In this document: positions 55,524-63,930 of the stretch, in pieces | How positions within the stretch are numbered: position 1 is the stretch's first letter | How the letters are laid out: each line of letters starts with the position of its first letter | Assembly: GCA_024304885.1 (NCBI GenBank) | Contig: JALJOM010000003.1 | Coordinates: forward strand, 654,110-718,109 | Direction of reading: 5' to 3' | From: Beijerinckiaceae bacterium | GTDB lineage: Bacteria; Pseudomonadota; Alphaproteobacteria; Rhizobiales; Beijerinckiaceae | Length of the DNA stretch: 64,000 nt | The notes under the pieces: generated by a model | The model's input: only the letters and a program-made list of their open reading frames with translations | Databases searched by the model: none | What the model was told of the DNA's origin: nothing | Position numbers and translations under genes: made by a program

Positions 55524-56021
55524 CTACGGCGCAGCGAGGTGACCGAAGGTCGCGACGACCTTCTCGTAGACATCCCTCTTGAACGGGATGATCAGCTCCG
55601 GCAGCCGGGTAATCCGCTCCCAGCGCCACGCGTCGAACTCCGGCCGATGTCCGCCGGCCGGCGTATCGATGTCGATCTCGCTCTCGTCGCCCTCGAAGCG
55701 CAGGGCGAACCACTTCTGCCTTTGGCCCTGAAATCGCCCCCGCCAGGATTTTTTCGCGACGTCGGTCGGGAGATCATAGGTCAGCCAGTGCGGAGCCTCG
55801 GCGAGGAGGCTCGTCGAGGAGACATTGGTTTCCTCCTGCAGCTCGCGCAGGGCTGCGCTGTAGGGGTCCTCGCCCGCGTCGATTCCGCCTTGCGGCATTT
55901 GCCATTCGTGGCCTCTGGAGATGTCCTGCTGCTTCTTGCTGCGCCGCCGTCCGACGAACACGAGGCCGTCGCGGTTGAGAAGCATGATCCCCACGCTCGG
56001 CCGATAGTTTGGGCCTTCCAT
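55524..56021 (-). CDS. rppH: RNA pyrophosphohydrolase (Nudix)
   Basis: 165 residues from ATG 56021; the frame upstream to 56105 is not family-like. It removes pyrophosphate from the 5' end of mRNAs, starting decay, or hydrolyses dinucleoside polyphosphates. YRPSVGIMLLNRDGLVFVGRR starts the fold; the Nudix box is complete (GGIDAGEDPYSAALRELQEE followed by TNV); WLTYDLP, WRGRFQGQRQKWFALRF and FDAWRWERITRLPELIIPFK are typical of RppH. GAGAGTGAG precedes the start. Confidence 0.93.
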   Translation of the reverse strand: MEGPNYRPSVGIMLLNRDGLVFVGRRRSKKQQDISRGHEWQMPQGGIDAGEDPYSAALRELQEETNVSSTSLLAEAPHWLTYDLPTDVAKKSWRGRFQGQRQKWFALRFEGDESEIDIDTPAGGHRPEFDAWRWERITRLPELIIPFKRDVYEKVVATFGHLAAP

Positions 56022-56476
56022 ACGCTCACTCTCACCGATCGGACGGTCGCGGGGCGCCCCGCGCGCCCGAACGTCACTCAGCTCGCCGCTTCGGTCGGAG
56101 CGCAAGCGGTTCCGGGCTCTCGAGGTGCCGCAGTGCCGTAACCCCGGCGGCGCTCCGGCCGTCAGAACGAGGCTCGTGCCGATGCGAGGTTCCGTCTGCG
56201 ACTCGTTATCAGGTTAAATTTATCCACGATCGGCAATCTCGCGCAATATGGGCGCGAAGTGGCATCCACGGCCGGCAAGCCGAGGGAATTTCGGTCTCGC
56301 ATCGACGATCGGGAGGGAGGCGCTGGCCCTGACGCACGATCGCGCAATTTCGTGTCCTCTCTGCGTCCTCGTGACGAGCGTCGTTCTCCCGACGACCGAC
56401 AGCGCCTCCGGGCGCGCTGCGGCCTGGCGCGGTGGTTCGCAAGTCGACGCGTCCGCCCTTCGCGCTGCGCTCGAGC
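56022..56476. other. Intergenic region, no gene recognised
   Basis: About 455 bp between two minus-strand genes. An AT-rich patch at 56200-56250 (CGTTATCAGGTTAAATTTATC) may hold the rppH promoter or part of it. Short frames on both strands are arginine-rich and have no family features. Confidence 0.5.
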
Positions 56477-57280
56477 TCAGCGCAGCGCCCGCCCGCGCGC
56501 CTCGGCCAAGGGATCGGGGGCGAGATCCCAGCGTGTCTTGAAGATCGTGTCGCAGATGCCGGGGCTGCCGAAGCCGTCCGAGAAGCTCACCACGCTGCGG
56601 CGGTGATGCTCCCCATGGGCCTTGCTCGTGATCAAGGTGTCGAGCACGGCGAGCGGGCGCGCCCAGAAGCCTCTGGCCTTCGGGAGCCGAACCGCGAAAT
56701 CATAGCCCGAATGTTCATAGAGCCCCCCGATCGCGCCGAGGCTCGCCACCACGAGATGGAACGTGATGTCCGCCCCGGCTCCGACGAGGACGAGCGGGAC
56801 GAGATAGGGCAGGACGATCTCGAGAAAGAAATCGGTGTGGCTCATATAGCAGGCACTGATCGCCTTGCTCGCGCCCGTCGAATGATGCACCGCGTGGCCG
56901 AGCGTGCGGATGAGCCCGGGACGATGCAGCACGAAGCGGTGGAAGACATATTGAACGACGTCGTGGCCGATTCCCATGGCGGCCATGGCGAGAAGGAAAT
57001 GCCAAGCGCTCAGATGCGGTGCGCCGACGTAGGCGAGGCCTGAGACCTCGAGCAGGACCATGGCCGGCAGCAAGACCAAAATCTGGTTGGCCAGCACGCG
57101 CGGAAGCAGCTCGAGATAGGTCAGCCGGTCGGCGTCGCGGACCTTGAAGGCGGCGAGCTTCTTCGCGCGATCGCAATACTCGAAGGCGAGCCCCACGCCG
57201 TGGTAGGCGATCATCTGCACGAGGAAGGTGAGGACGGAGAGCGGCAGCCACCAGGGCAGCGCGTCGGTTGCTGACAACAC
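56477..57280 (-). CDS. Fatty-acid hydroxylase / sterol desaturase family membrane protein
   Basis: 267 residues with about four membrane helices. The di-iron histidine boxes are present: GHDVVQYVFHRFVLH, GHAVHHSTGASK and KAHGEHHRRS. A nearby YEHSGYDF is also typical. The family includes sterol C-4/C-5 oxidases and carotenoid or fatty-acid hydroxylases; sterol-making bacteria such as some methanotrophs carry several, but no sterol genes are visible here and the substrate cannot be named. The gene stands alone, and a 270-bp gap separates it from the plus-strand DUF6494 gene. Confidence 0.88.
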   Translation of the reverse strand: MLSATDALPWWLPLSVLTFLVQMIAYHGVGLAFEYCDRAKKLAAFKVRDADRLTYLELLPRVLANQILVLLPAMVLLEVSGLAYVGAPHLSAWHFLLAMAAMGIGHDVVQYVFHRFVLHRPGLIRTLGHAVHHSTGASKAISACYMSHTDFFLEIVLPYLVPLVLVGAGADITFHLVVASLGAIGGLYEHSGYDFAVRLPKARGFWARPLAVLDTLITSKAHGEHHRRSVVSFSDGFGSPGICDTIFKTRWDLAPDPLAEARGRALR

Positions 57281-57446
57281 GTTCGGCGAGTTCCCTTCAA
57301 TCCCGGATGGGCGCGGTCGGTCCCGACAGCATGCGAGCCGAGCGCATTACACGTAAACCTCGATCCTTGCCAATGCACTGACGTCGCACGAGCCTATTAC
57401 GAGCGACGGAAGCGACGGTGCGATCCTGTCCTTTCGACCGGTTCAC

Positions 57447-57506
57447 GCTCTACGTCTTTGTTTCTGTCGCATTTTCGCGACGCGAAGCGGCCTCCACTTC
57501 GCTGGA
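57447..57506. repeat. Dispersed palindromic repeat, partial copy 3 (inverted)
   Basis: About 60 bp (GCTCTACGTCTTTGTTTCTG then TCGCATTTTCGCGACGCGAAG, ending CCACTTCGCTGGA). It aligns with the right part of the copy at 60516-60620 (60550-60608) base for base with a few mismatches. The left half of the element and the terminal CTAG are missing, so it is a truncated remnant. It lies in the leader of the DUF6494 gene. Confidence 0.7.
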
Positions 57507-57551
57507 CGAAGCGCTATGTCTGCGAAAGGTCGTATATCTCGGGAGGCGAAG

Positions 57552-57743
57552 ATGGACGAGGACCAGTTCAACATGGCGGTTCGGCAATTCCTGAAGGTGG
57601 TCGGGGTCACGTCGCAAAGGGAGATCGAGCGCGTCGTTCGCGAGCACAAGGTGGACGGCGACGAGCTGAAGCTGACGATGACGCTGACGGCCGAAAATGC
57701 GCCGCTGAGGCACGTAGTCGAGGAAACCATCAAGCTCTCTTGA
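57552..57743 (+). CDS. DUF6494 family small protein
   Basis: 63 residues from ATG 57552, which has an excellent ribosome-binding site (GGGAGG six bases upstream). The sequence begins MDEDQFNMAVRQFLKVVGVT, then SQREIERVVREHKVDGDELK and ends LRHVVEETIKLS; this acidic, helical layout is that of DUF6494, whose function is unknown. The frame is open further upstream to 57516 and beyond, across the repeat remnant. The next gene starts 90 bp on. Confidence 0.8.
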   Translation: MDEDQFNMAVRQFLKVVGVTSQREIERVVREHKVDGDELKLTMTLTAENAPLRHVVEETIKLS

Positions 57744-57833
57744 GCGCGCCGGACCGCGTCGCCTTGCCCGGCCGGCCCGGCGGTGCGACACTCGACGGGC
57801 TCGAGCAATATTGTCCGTGGAGCCGAGGCGATC

Positions 57834-58334
57834 ATGACGGGAAAAGCGGATTTCACCCCCGAGGAATGGAAGACCCTCCTCGAGAGCACGGTGATGGCGG
57901 GAATCGCCGTCACCGCAGCCGATCCGAGTGGGTTCGTCGGCATCATCCAAGAAAGCTTGGCGAGCACGAGCGCGGTTCGCGAGGCCGGCCAGTCCGAAAC
58001 CTCGGGCGAGCTGGCGAAGGCGATCAGCGCGGAGCTCGAAGCGAGCGACCGGCTGCAGGCCGTGCGAGACGCGGTCGCCGAGACATTATGGGGGAGCGCG
58101 CCGCCCCAGATCATCGAGAAGGCGCTCGACGTTCTGCGTCGGGCGGCAGCGATTGTCGAGGCCAAGGCGGCGAGCGAGGCGCCGGAGTTCAAGACCTGGC
58201 TCCTCGGCATTTCTCGGACGGTCGCCGAAGCAGGAACGGAAGGCGGCTTTCTCGGGTTCGGCGGTGTTCGCGTGAGCGAGGCCGAGAAGGCGACTCTCGC
58301 GCAGATTTCGGATTCGCTCGGCCTGCCGGCCTGA
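57834..58334 (+). CDS. Hypothetical protein, first of a tandem paralogue pair
   Basis: 166 residues from ATG 57834 (GAGG six bases upstream). No family name recognised. Probably all-helical: it begins TGKADFTPEEWKTLLESTVM, then AGIAVTAADPSGFVGIIQES, a polar middle (SETSGELAKAISAELEASDR), a helix ALDVLRRAAAIVEAKA, and ends GGFLGFGGVRVSEAEKATLA. There is no signal peptide or membrane span. The copy at 58437-58943 is alike along its whole length. The 50 bp before each start are also duplicated (GCGACACTCG.CGGGCTCGAG). Confidence 0.75.
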   Translation: MTGKADFTPEEWKTLLESTVMAGIAVTAADPSGFVGIIQESLASTSAVREAGQSETSGELAKAISAELEASDRLQAVRDAVAETLWGSAPPQIIEKALDVLRRAAAIVEAKAASEAPEFKTWLLGISRTVAEAGTEGGFLGFGGVRVSEAEKATLAQISDSLGLPA

Positions 58335-58436
58335 CGCGACACGCGACGGCGAGGCTCGCGCCCGCTTGCCGGTTGCACCGGACGATGCGACACTCGCCGG
58401 GCTCGAGCAGCGGTTTGGACGGAGCCCAGGCAGGTC

Positions 58437-58943
58437 ATGGCGGGAAAATCCGATTTCACCCCCGAGGAATGGAAAACCATCCTCGAGAGCACGATGATGG
58501 CGGGGATCGCCGTCACCGCCGCCGACCCGAGCGGCCTCTGGGGATTGCTCCAGGAGAGCATGGCGAGCGCGAAGGTCGTCCTCGGCGCCGGCCGCGCCGA
58601 CGAGCCGAGCGCGCTTACGAGAGCCATCGCCGCGGAGTTCGAGTCGAGCGACGGACGCACCGTCGCGCGGGAAGGTCTCGGCGAGCAATTCGCCGGGTGC
58701 AAGCCGTCCGAGATTACCGGCAAGGCGCTCGACGTCCTGGGCCGGGCCGCGGCCATAGTCGAAGCCAAGGCCCCCGCGGAGGCGCCCCATTTCAGGAGCT
58801 GGCTCTTCACGATCAGCCAAAGGGTCGCGGAAGCGGCGACGGAAGGGGGATTTCTCGGATTCGGTGGGGTTCGCGTGAGCGACGAGGAAAAGGGGACGCT
58901 CGCGCAGATCTCGGCCGCGCTCGGTCTTCCGGCCTCGCCGTGA
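58437..58943 (+). CDS. Hypothetical protein, second of a tandem paralogue pair
   Basis: 168 residues, homologous to the preceding gene: AGKSDFTPEEWKTILESTMM, AGIAVTAADPSGLWGLLQES, ALDVLGRAAAIVEAKAPAEA, TEGGFLGFGGVRVSDEEKGT and LAQISAALGLPA. The ends are most conserved; the middle (residues 50-90) diverges. AGGCAGGTC precedes the ATG. The 102-bp spacer contains a copy of the leader of the first gene, so the duplication unit was leader plus gene, about 600 bp. Function unknown; a stress- or TerB-like helical role is only speculation. Confidence 0.75.
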   Translation: MAGKSDFTPEEWKTILESTMMAGIAVTAADPSGLWGLLQESMASAKVVLGAGRADEPSALTRAIAAEFESSDGRTVAREGLGEQFAGCKPSEITGKALDVLGRAAAIVEAKAPAEAPHFRSWLFTISQRVAEAATEGGFLGFGGVRVSDEEKGTLAQISAALGLPASP

Positions 58944-59124
58944 GCGGGACTTGCGCGGCCGTCTCCGCCGCCTCGCCGTGCCCTGCGCCCTCGCAGATCG
59001 TCACATCGGCCGGACGGGGCGGGAGACGCGGATCGGCGCGGAAATATGCCGTTGACAAATAGACGTTCATTCGAAAATCCTTTTTGAACAATCGTTAGGA
59101 TATCTTCCCTATCCCGGCTCGATC

Positions 59125-60465
59125 ATGTCGACGTGCTTCGTCATCATGGGATTCGGCGAGAAGACCGATCTCGCCACGGGGCGAAAGCTCGATCTCGACA
59201 AGACCTACAAGAACATCATCAAGCCGGCGATCACCGCCGCCGGCTACGACTGCGTACGCGCCGACGAGGTGCTGCATTCCGGCGTCATCGATGTTCCGAT
59301 GTACGACATGCTCTTCGGCGCCGATCTCGTCGTCGCGGATCTCTCGACATCGAACCTCAACGCCGTGTTCGAGCTCGGCGTGCGACATGCCTTGCGGCCG
59401 CGATCGACCATCGTCATCGCCGAGCAGGAGTTCCGCAACCCGTTCGACGTGAATCACATCGTGATCCGGCCCTATCGCCATCTCGGATCCGACATCGGCT
59501 TCGACGAGACCATGCGCGTGCGCCAGGAGCTGCAGTCCTTGGCGGAAGCCCTGAAGGTGCACCCGAGCATCGACAGCCCGGTCTATACGCTCCTCCCCGA
59601 CCTCGAGGAGCCGCGACGCCGTGCGGTGCCAGAGAGCGAGGCAGCCGTTCGGCCACCGAAGCGCGACGAGAGCGAGACGCTCGCGGCCTTGCTGAAGATC
59701 GCCTTCGAGGCCAGGGACGCCTGCGACTTCGATCTCGCCAAGGCGATGCTACGCAAGGTTTACGAGCAGCAGATCGCGCCGGGCCCCGACGGCAAGCCGA
59801 GGCCGGCCTGGCCTTGCGTCATCCGCGACTTGGCGCTCACGACCTTCCAGGCCGGCGACAAGGCGGCGCTCACCCTCGGCCCCGAGGCCGTCGAGAGTGC
59901 CTGCGACGAGGCCATCGCCATGCTCGCCCGGCTCGGGCCGGACTCGACGAACGATCCAGAAACCTTGCGCCTTTGGAGCCTGTTCCACGGCTATCGGGCC
60001 CAGCTGCCGATCGGAACCGGCGCGGAGAAGCAGGCGGGCCTCGAGATCGCGATCGAGTCGGCGGAGCGCGCCTTCGCCGTCAAGCGGGACCCCCTCGACG
60101 GCTCGAGCCTCGCGCTCCTCTTGAACCTGCGGGCCTCGATGTCCTCGGGCGACGAGCGCATCGCCGATCGGGTTCGTGCCGAACGGGTTCGCCGCAAGGT
60201 CGTCGAACTCGCCACCGAACAGCTCCGGGCCTTCGAGTCCGAAGGGGTTTCCCGGAGCGCCGAGGCCGGCGCCTCCGGCGCCCTCGCCGCGCAAAAATTC
60301 TGGACCCTGGCCAGCCTGGCCGAATCGCTCGTCGCCCTCCGCGACCCGTCCGGCCCCGCACTCTTCCAGAAGGCGCTCGGCAGCGCCCCGACCAAGTGGA
60401 TGCGTGCCGTCGCCGAGAAGCGCATCGAGAAGCTGCACTCCGTTCTCGAGGGCCTGGACGAATAG
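59125..60465 (+). CDS. TIR-like/NDT-fold N-terminal domain with TRAFs-binding (DUF4071) region
   Basis: 446 residues. The N-terminal 140 residues begin STCFVIMGFGEKTDLATGRK and contain LDLDKTYKNIIKPAITAAGYD, YDMLFGADLVVADLSTSNLNA and VFELGVRHALRP. This is a Rossmann-like fold related to TIR/nucleoside deoxyribosyltransferase domains, with a conserved Asp and Glu in positions suited to N-glycoside cleavage. The rest is helical (TPR-like): ALLKIAFEARDACDFDLAKAM, VIRDLALTTFQAGDKAALTL, ETLRLWSLFHGYRAQ, resembling the TRAFs-binding domain of eukaryotic MAP3Ks. In bacteria these proteins are suspected conflict-system components. The upstream 80 bp are AT-rich, with TTGACA at 59052. Confidence 0.8.
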   Translation: MSTCFVIMGFGEKTDLATGRKLDLDKTYKNIIKPAITAAGYDCVRADEVLHSGVIDVPMYDMLFGADLVVADLSTSNLNAVFELGVRHALRPRSTIVIAEQEFRNPFDVNHIVIRPYRHLGSDIGFDETMRVRQELQSLAEALKVHPSIDSPVYTLLPDLEEPRRRAVPESEAAVRPPKRDESETLAALLKIAFEARDACDFDLAKAMLRKVYEQQIAPGPDGKPRPAWPCVIRDLALTTFQAGDKAALTLGPEAVESACDEAIAMLARLGPDSTNDPETLRLWSLFHGYRAQLPIGTGAEKQAGLEIAIESAERAFAVKRDPLDGSSLALLLNLRASMSSGDERIADRVRAERVRRKVVELATEQLRAFESEGVSRSAEAGASGALAAQKFWTLASLAESLVALRDPSGPALFQKALGSAPTKWMRAVAEKRIEKLHSVLEGLDE

Positions 60466-60515
60466 GCGTGCCCGGCAATGCGGAGGCTTTATCGATGCGA
60501 GCCCCCGGCTGCTTC

Positions 60516-60620
60516 TAGAGCGGTTTCCGATCCAGTGGAATCGGACACCAGCTCTAGATCCATGTTTTGTCGCAATTTCGCGACGCGAAGTGGTATCCAC
60601 TTCGCTGGAAATTGCTCTAG
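60516..60620. repeat. Dispersed palindromic repeat, copy 4 (inverted)
   Basis: About 105 bp, the reverse complement of copies 1 and 2: it starts TAGAGCGGTTTCCGATCC, has the internal block CTAGATCCATGTTTTGTCGC and ends CGCTGGAAATTGCTCTAG. It lies between the convergent stop codons of the TIR-like gene and thiL. The thiL stop codon TAG (60617-60619) is contained in its terminal CTAG, exactly as copy 1 supplies the stop of the gene at 445-1035. Confidence 0.8.
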
Positions 60621-61603
60621 AAATGTTGGAAGGAAGGCCGATCGAAGCCGAGACGGCGCCCTAGCGCGTCTTTGAAAATTGGCGGCTCGGTGCCCGCCAC
60701 GGCCGTGCCGATCACGTGCACAGGAACGCCGGCACCCCGCGCCGCGGCCTCGAAGGCTTCGGCCCGATCGGGCGGGACGGCGCAGAGAATCTCGTAATCG
60801 TCGCCGCCGCAAAGGATCGGCTCGACGAGGCCGGGCTCCAGGGCGAGGGCCTCGCGCGCCGCCTCGGACAGGGGAACATCGGCGACCGCCACCTCGGCGG
60901 TCATCCCGGTGAGGCACAGCATCTTGCGAAGGTCTCCGGCGAGCCCGTCGGAGATGTCCATCGCGGAATGAGCGAAGTGCCGCAGCGTATCGGAAAGCGC
61001 GAGGCGCGGTTGCGGCAGAAGGTAGCGCTCCTCGAGAAAGCGCAGCGCCGCGGGCGTCATCGCCGCCGCCCAAGGCGCGTTCCCCTTGCGCAGGGCGAGT
61101 CCGAGCGCGGCATCGCCGATCGTCCCGCTGACGTAAATCTTGTCGCCTTCGGCTGCGCCGCCGCGCGGGACGATGCCTCCCACCGGAACATGGCCCAAGG
61201 CCGTGATCAAGATCGTCAGCGGGCCGGGCGTGCGCGACGTGTCGCCGCCGAGCAGCGGGCAGGCATAGAGCGCGCTGTCCTCGCCGAGCCCTTCCGTGAA
61301 GGCCGCGAGCCAATCCACCGTCCAATCGTCCGGCAGCGCGAGGCCGAGGAGAAAGCCCGCGGGTTTCGCGCCTTTGCCGGCGAGGTCCGAGAGGTTCACC
61401 CGCAGGGCTTTCCGCGCCACGAGTCCCGGCGGGTCATCGGGGAAGAAATGCACCCCCGCGACGAGAAGATCCGTGGTCAGGACGAGATCGAGGCCCGGGG
61501 ACAGCGAAAGTAGAGCCGCATCGTCCCGCAGCCCGAATGCCCCTGGGCCCGCGAGAGGCGCGAGATAAGTCTCGATCAGCTCGTCCTCGGACGGGCGTCC
61601 CAA
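60617..61603 (-). CDS. thiL: Thiamine-monophosphate kinase
   Basis: 328 residues. It phosphorylates thiamine monophosphate to the diphosphate cofactor. The ATP-binding features of the PurM-like family are present: GLRDDAALLSLSPGLDLVLT, TDLLVAGVHFFPDDPPGLVA, RVNLSDLAGKGAKPAGFLLG, GGDTSRTPGPLTI, SGTIGDAALGL and MDISDGLAGDL. The extreme C-terminus (SFQHF) is set by a stop codon within the repeat element. It is last of the ribH-nusB-thiL operon, with a 9-bp gap to nusB. Confidence 0.95.
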   Translation of the reverse strand: MGRPSEDELIETYLAPLAGPGAFGLRDDAALLSLSPGLDLVLTTDLLVAGVHFFPDDPPGLVARKALRVNLSDLAGKGAKPAGFLLGLALPDDWTVDWLAAFTEGLGEDSALYACPLLGGDTSRTPGPLTILITALGHVPVGGIVPRGGAAEGDKIYVSGTIGDAALGLALRKGNAPWAAAMTPAALRFLEERYLLPQPRLALSDTLRHFAHSAMDISDGLAGDLRKMLCLTGMTAEVAVADVPLSEAAREALALEPGLVEPILCGGDDYEILCAVPPDRAEAFEAAARGAGVPVHVIGTAVAGTEPPIFKDALGRRLGFDRPSFQHF

Positions 61604-61612
61604 GGGCTTTCC

Positions 61613-62092
61613 CTATTGCTGCGCCCGGGCGCGCGGCTCGAATTCCTCGGCTCGCAAGCGGTGCGCCAGAGCGTCGAGCACGGCATTGACCATTCCCGCC
61701 TCCTCGCCGCCGAAGAAGGCACCGGCGACGTCGACATATTCCTTGATCGTGACGCGCGCGGGAATATCCCGCCGCTTGGCGAGCTCGAAGGTGCCCGCCC
61801 GCAGGATCGCGCGCACGACGGAATCGACCCGAGCGAGAGGCCACCCTGCCGCGAGTGTCTTGTCTATGGCCGGATCGATCAAGCCTTGGTTCGCGAGCAC
61901 GCCCGCGAGGATGTCGCGAAAGAAGGCGATCTCCGCGGTCTTGTAGCGATCGCCTTCGATCTCGCTGCCGATCCAGAAGGTCTCGAACTCCGCGCAGGTC
62001 TCCGGCAGGCCTTTTCGCGTGACCTCCATCTGATAGAGCGCCTGGACGGCGGCGAGACGTGCGGCGGATCGTTGGTCGGCATTGGCCATCAC
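61613..62092 (-). CDS. nusB: Transcription antitermination factor NusB
   Basis: 159 residues, all-helical RNA-binding protein needed for rRNA antitermination. [18 protein letters not shown] at the N-terminus, [40 protein letters not shown] and [20 protein letters not shown] are the usual NusB blocks, ending [20 protein letters not shown]. Its ATG overlaps the ribH stop codon by four bases (62089-62092), so the two genes are translationally coupled. Confidence 0.96.
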   Translation of the reverse strand: MMANADQRSAARLAAVQALYQMEVTRKGLPETCAEFETFWIGSEIEGDRYKTAEIAFFRDILAGVLANQGLIDPAIDKTLAAGWPLARVDSVVRAILRAGTFELAKRRDIPARVTIKEYVDVAGAFFGGEEAGMVNAVLDALAHRLRAEEFEPRARAQQ

Positions 62093-62580
62093 GGAACCTC
62101 CGATGCCTGCGCGAGAGCATGGAGCGCGAGCGCCGCGCGGGCCGCGTCTCCGCCCTTGTCGCCGCGCGCGGGGTCGGCGCGCACCATGGCTTGCGCCTCG
62201 GTATCGACGGTCAGGATCCCGTTGCCGACCGGCAGCCGCCGCGCGACGGCGAGATCCATCAAGGCCCGCGCGGATTCGCAGGAGACGATCTCGAAATGAA
62301 AGGTCTCGCCCCGCAAGACGCAGCCGAGCGCGATCGCCCCGTCGTAGCGGCGACCGGTCGCCTCGGCCCGGTCGAGCGCGATCGCCATCGCGATCGGGAT
62401 CTCCAGCGCGCCCGGCACGGAGGCGACCTCGTAGGACGCACCGGCCAGCTCGAGCGCGGCCTCGGCGCCGGTGCGCAGCAAGGCCCCGATCTCCTCGTAG
62501 AAACGCGCTTCCACGACCAGGAATCGCGCCCCTTGCGCGCTGGCGGACTCGGCGAGGGAAGATCGGCGCGGCTCGGCCAT
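62089..62580 (-). CDS. ribH: 6,7-dimethyl-8-ribityllumazine synthase
   Basis: 163 residues from ATG 62580; the open frame upstream to 62805 is not family-like. Riboflavin-pathway enzyme that joins the pyrimidine diamine with dihydroxybutanone phosphate. [35 protein letters not shown] with the catalytic histidine, and [16 protein letters not shown] are present. It is first in ribH-nusB-thiL, a common alphaproteobacterial order. No FMN riboswitch was recognised in the 420 bp upstream. Confidence 0.95.
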   Translation of the reverse strand: MAEPRRSSLAESASAQGARFLVVEARFYEEIGALLRTGAEAALELAGASYEVASVPGALEIPIAMAIALDRAEATGRRYDGAIALGCVLRGETFHFEIVSCESARALMDLAVARRLPVGNGILTVDTEAQAMVRADPARGDKGGDAARAALALHALAQASEVP

Positions 62581-62998
62581 GGCTCGGTGATCAGGCTCGG
62601 TGCGAGGGAGCGGCGCGGGGCGCTCCCGGGAGGGTGCATCCGAGTAGCAAGCGCCCCTAGCGCCGGCAAGGCGAAACCGTGCGGGCGAAAGCTCACGGAA
62701 TACCCTCGCCGAAAAAGCTTGGGGCCGCGCAACGCGAAGGTTTTCCGGCCGCCGTGGAATAGCGTCAGCGCCGCCCGGACAATTGCTTTGCGAACAGTCC
62801 CGCAAATCGGTTCAAAGCGTGCGGAACCTTACCACTGCGTCTGACGACGTTGATCCTTTCAAGAACACGATCACCGGCGACCGTCCGTTGGTGCAAGAAC
62901 GACGTTCTCCTTTTTCAGCCCAAGGAACACATGAAAGGAACGGGCTTGACGGTAGACGGGCCAGATCGGCGGACGACGGTGAGCAATTGCATAAGCGC
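62581..62998. other. Intergenic region before ribH, no gene recognised
   Basis: About 418 bp. The ribH promoter should lie here. A stem CTTTGCG / CGCAAAT is at about 62787-62807. The base composition changes from GC-rich to clearly more AT-rich at about 62780-62900, marking the left border of the different-looking DNA that runs to the window edge. Confidence 0.5.
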
Positions 62999-63930
62999 TC
63001 AAGCGCGAGCGAGCAAAACTCCCGTCTGATGTCCGTATGCCTCGGGGGTCACAGAACATGTTATCCAGCCTGGACCCCAACGCTTCAGAAGGTAATCAGC
63101 GTCCCACAACACTTGTGATTGCGTCGATCGCCCCATGGTTACCATCTTGGCGTCGCCCCTGGCGAAACGTTGATACCCTGCGTGACTATCGAGTAGCTCG
63201 AGCCAATCGCGCCAGTTGTCAGGTCCGATGCGTTCCAAGTAGCGGGCTCGATTTTCTTCTGTACCGCCCCCTTCGAATATTTTTACGGCAGCTCGGTCGT
63301 TAATCGTGAAGTATAGCCGACCTCCTGGTTGGAGAACTCTTCGCACTTCGAGTGCCCAGGCTTCTGACAAATCATCAAGATGCGTCCACACCGAACCAGC
63401 GTAGACTAAGCCGAATGACCGATCTTCGAATGGAAGATGAGGCACAACGGTCGTCGTTGCAAAATGGAACGGAGGTGAAAGGTATTCCTGGCACCATAGA
63501 ATGGCATCAGCCCAAATATCAACGCCCCATATTTCTTGTGTCTCAGCAATATCTGCAAGGTGGCGAATGAGTCTCCCCCCCCCGCAACGCCCAACTCGAG
63601 AGTTCGACCAAGCTTCTCGATTGGAGCCGCGCTTTCAAGAAGCAACCGACGCATCGTAGTTATATCGTCAAATCCGCTTTTAAGATAGGTTTCAACGGAT
63701 ATGCAATACTTAGCCCAGAACGGATCCGGAGGAATACGAAACGCTGAACTTGGGTGTTGGCGCATTTCTTCGGGATACGCAGGCAATGTATATGATGTCT
63801 CGCCAGCGTCATGAGGAAATACTAACGCCGCATGCTGCACCGTTGATGCTTCCGACAGAATACCTTGTCTCATTCCTGGCTTCACGATCTTATCGTTTAG
63901 ATATGCGCGCAGTCGCTTCTTCATGTTCAT
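62999..63930 (-). pseudogene. SAM-dependent methyltransferase interrupted at a poly-G tract
   Basis: The upstream frame (start ATG 63930 after AGGAG; an alternative TTG at 63981) runs to KLGRTLELGVAGGG and then loses the family pattern. The second frame continues RLIRHLADIAETQEIWGVDI, WADAILWCQEYL and PHLPFEDRSFGLVYAGSVWT, then ALEVRRVLQPGGRLYFTINDR to the end at 62999. The join is at nine consecutive Gs (plus-strand Cs 63575-63583); ten or seven would give one open frame of about 310 codons with the AdoMet motif LELGxxGGGR. It is either phase-variable, mutated or a sequencing error. The product might modify a cell-surface glycan or a small molecule; this is inference. The DNA is AT-richer than the rest. 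Confidence 0.75.
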
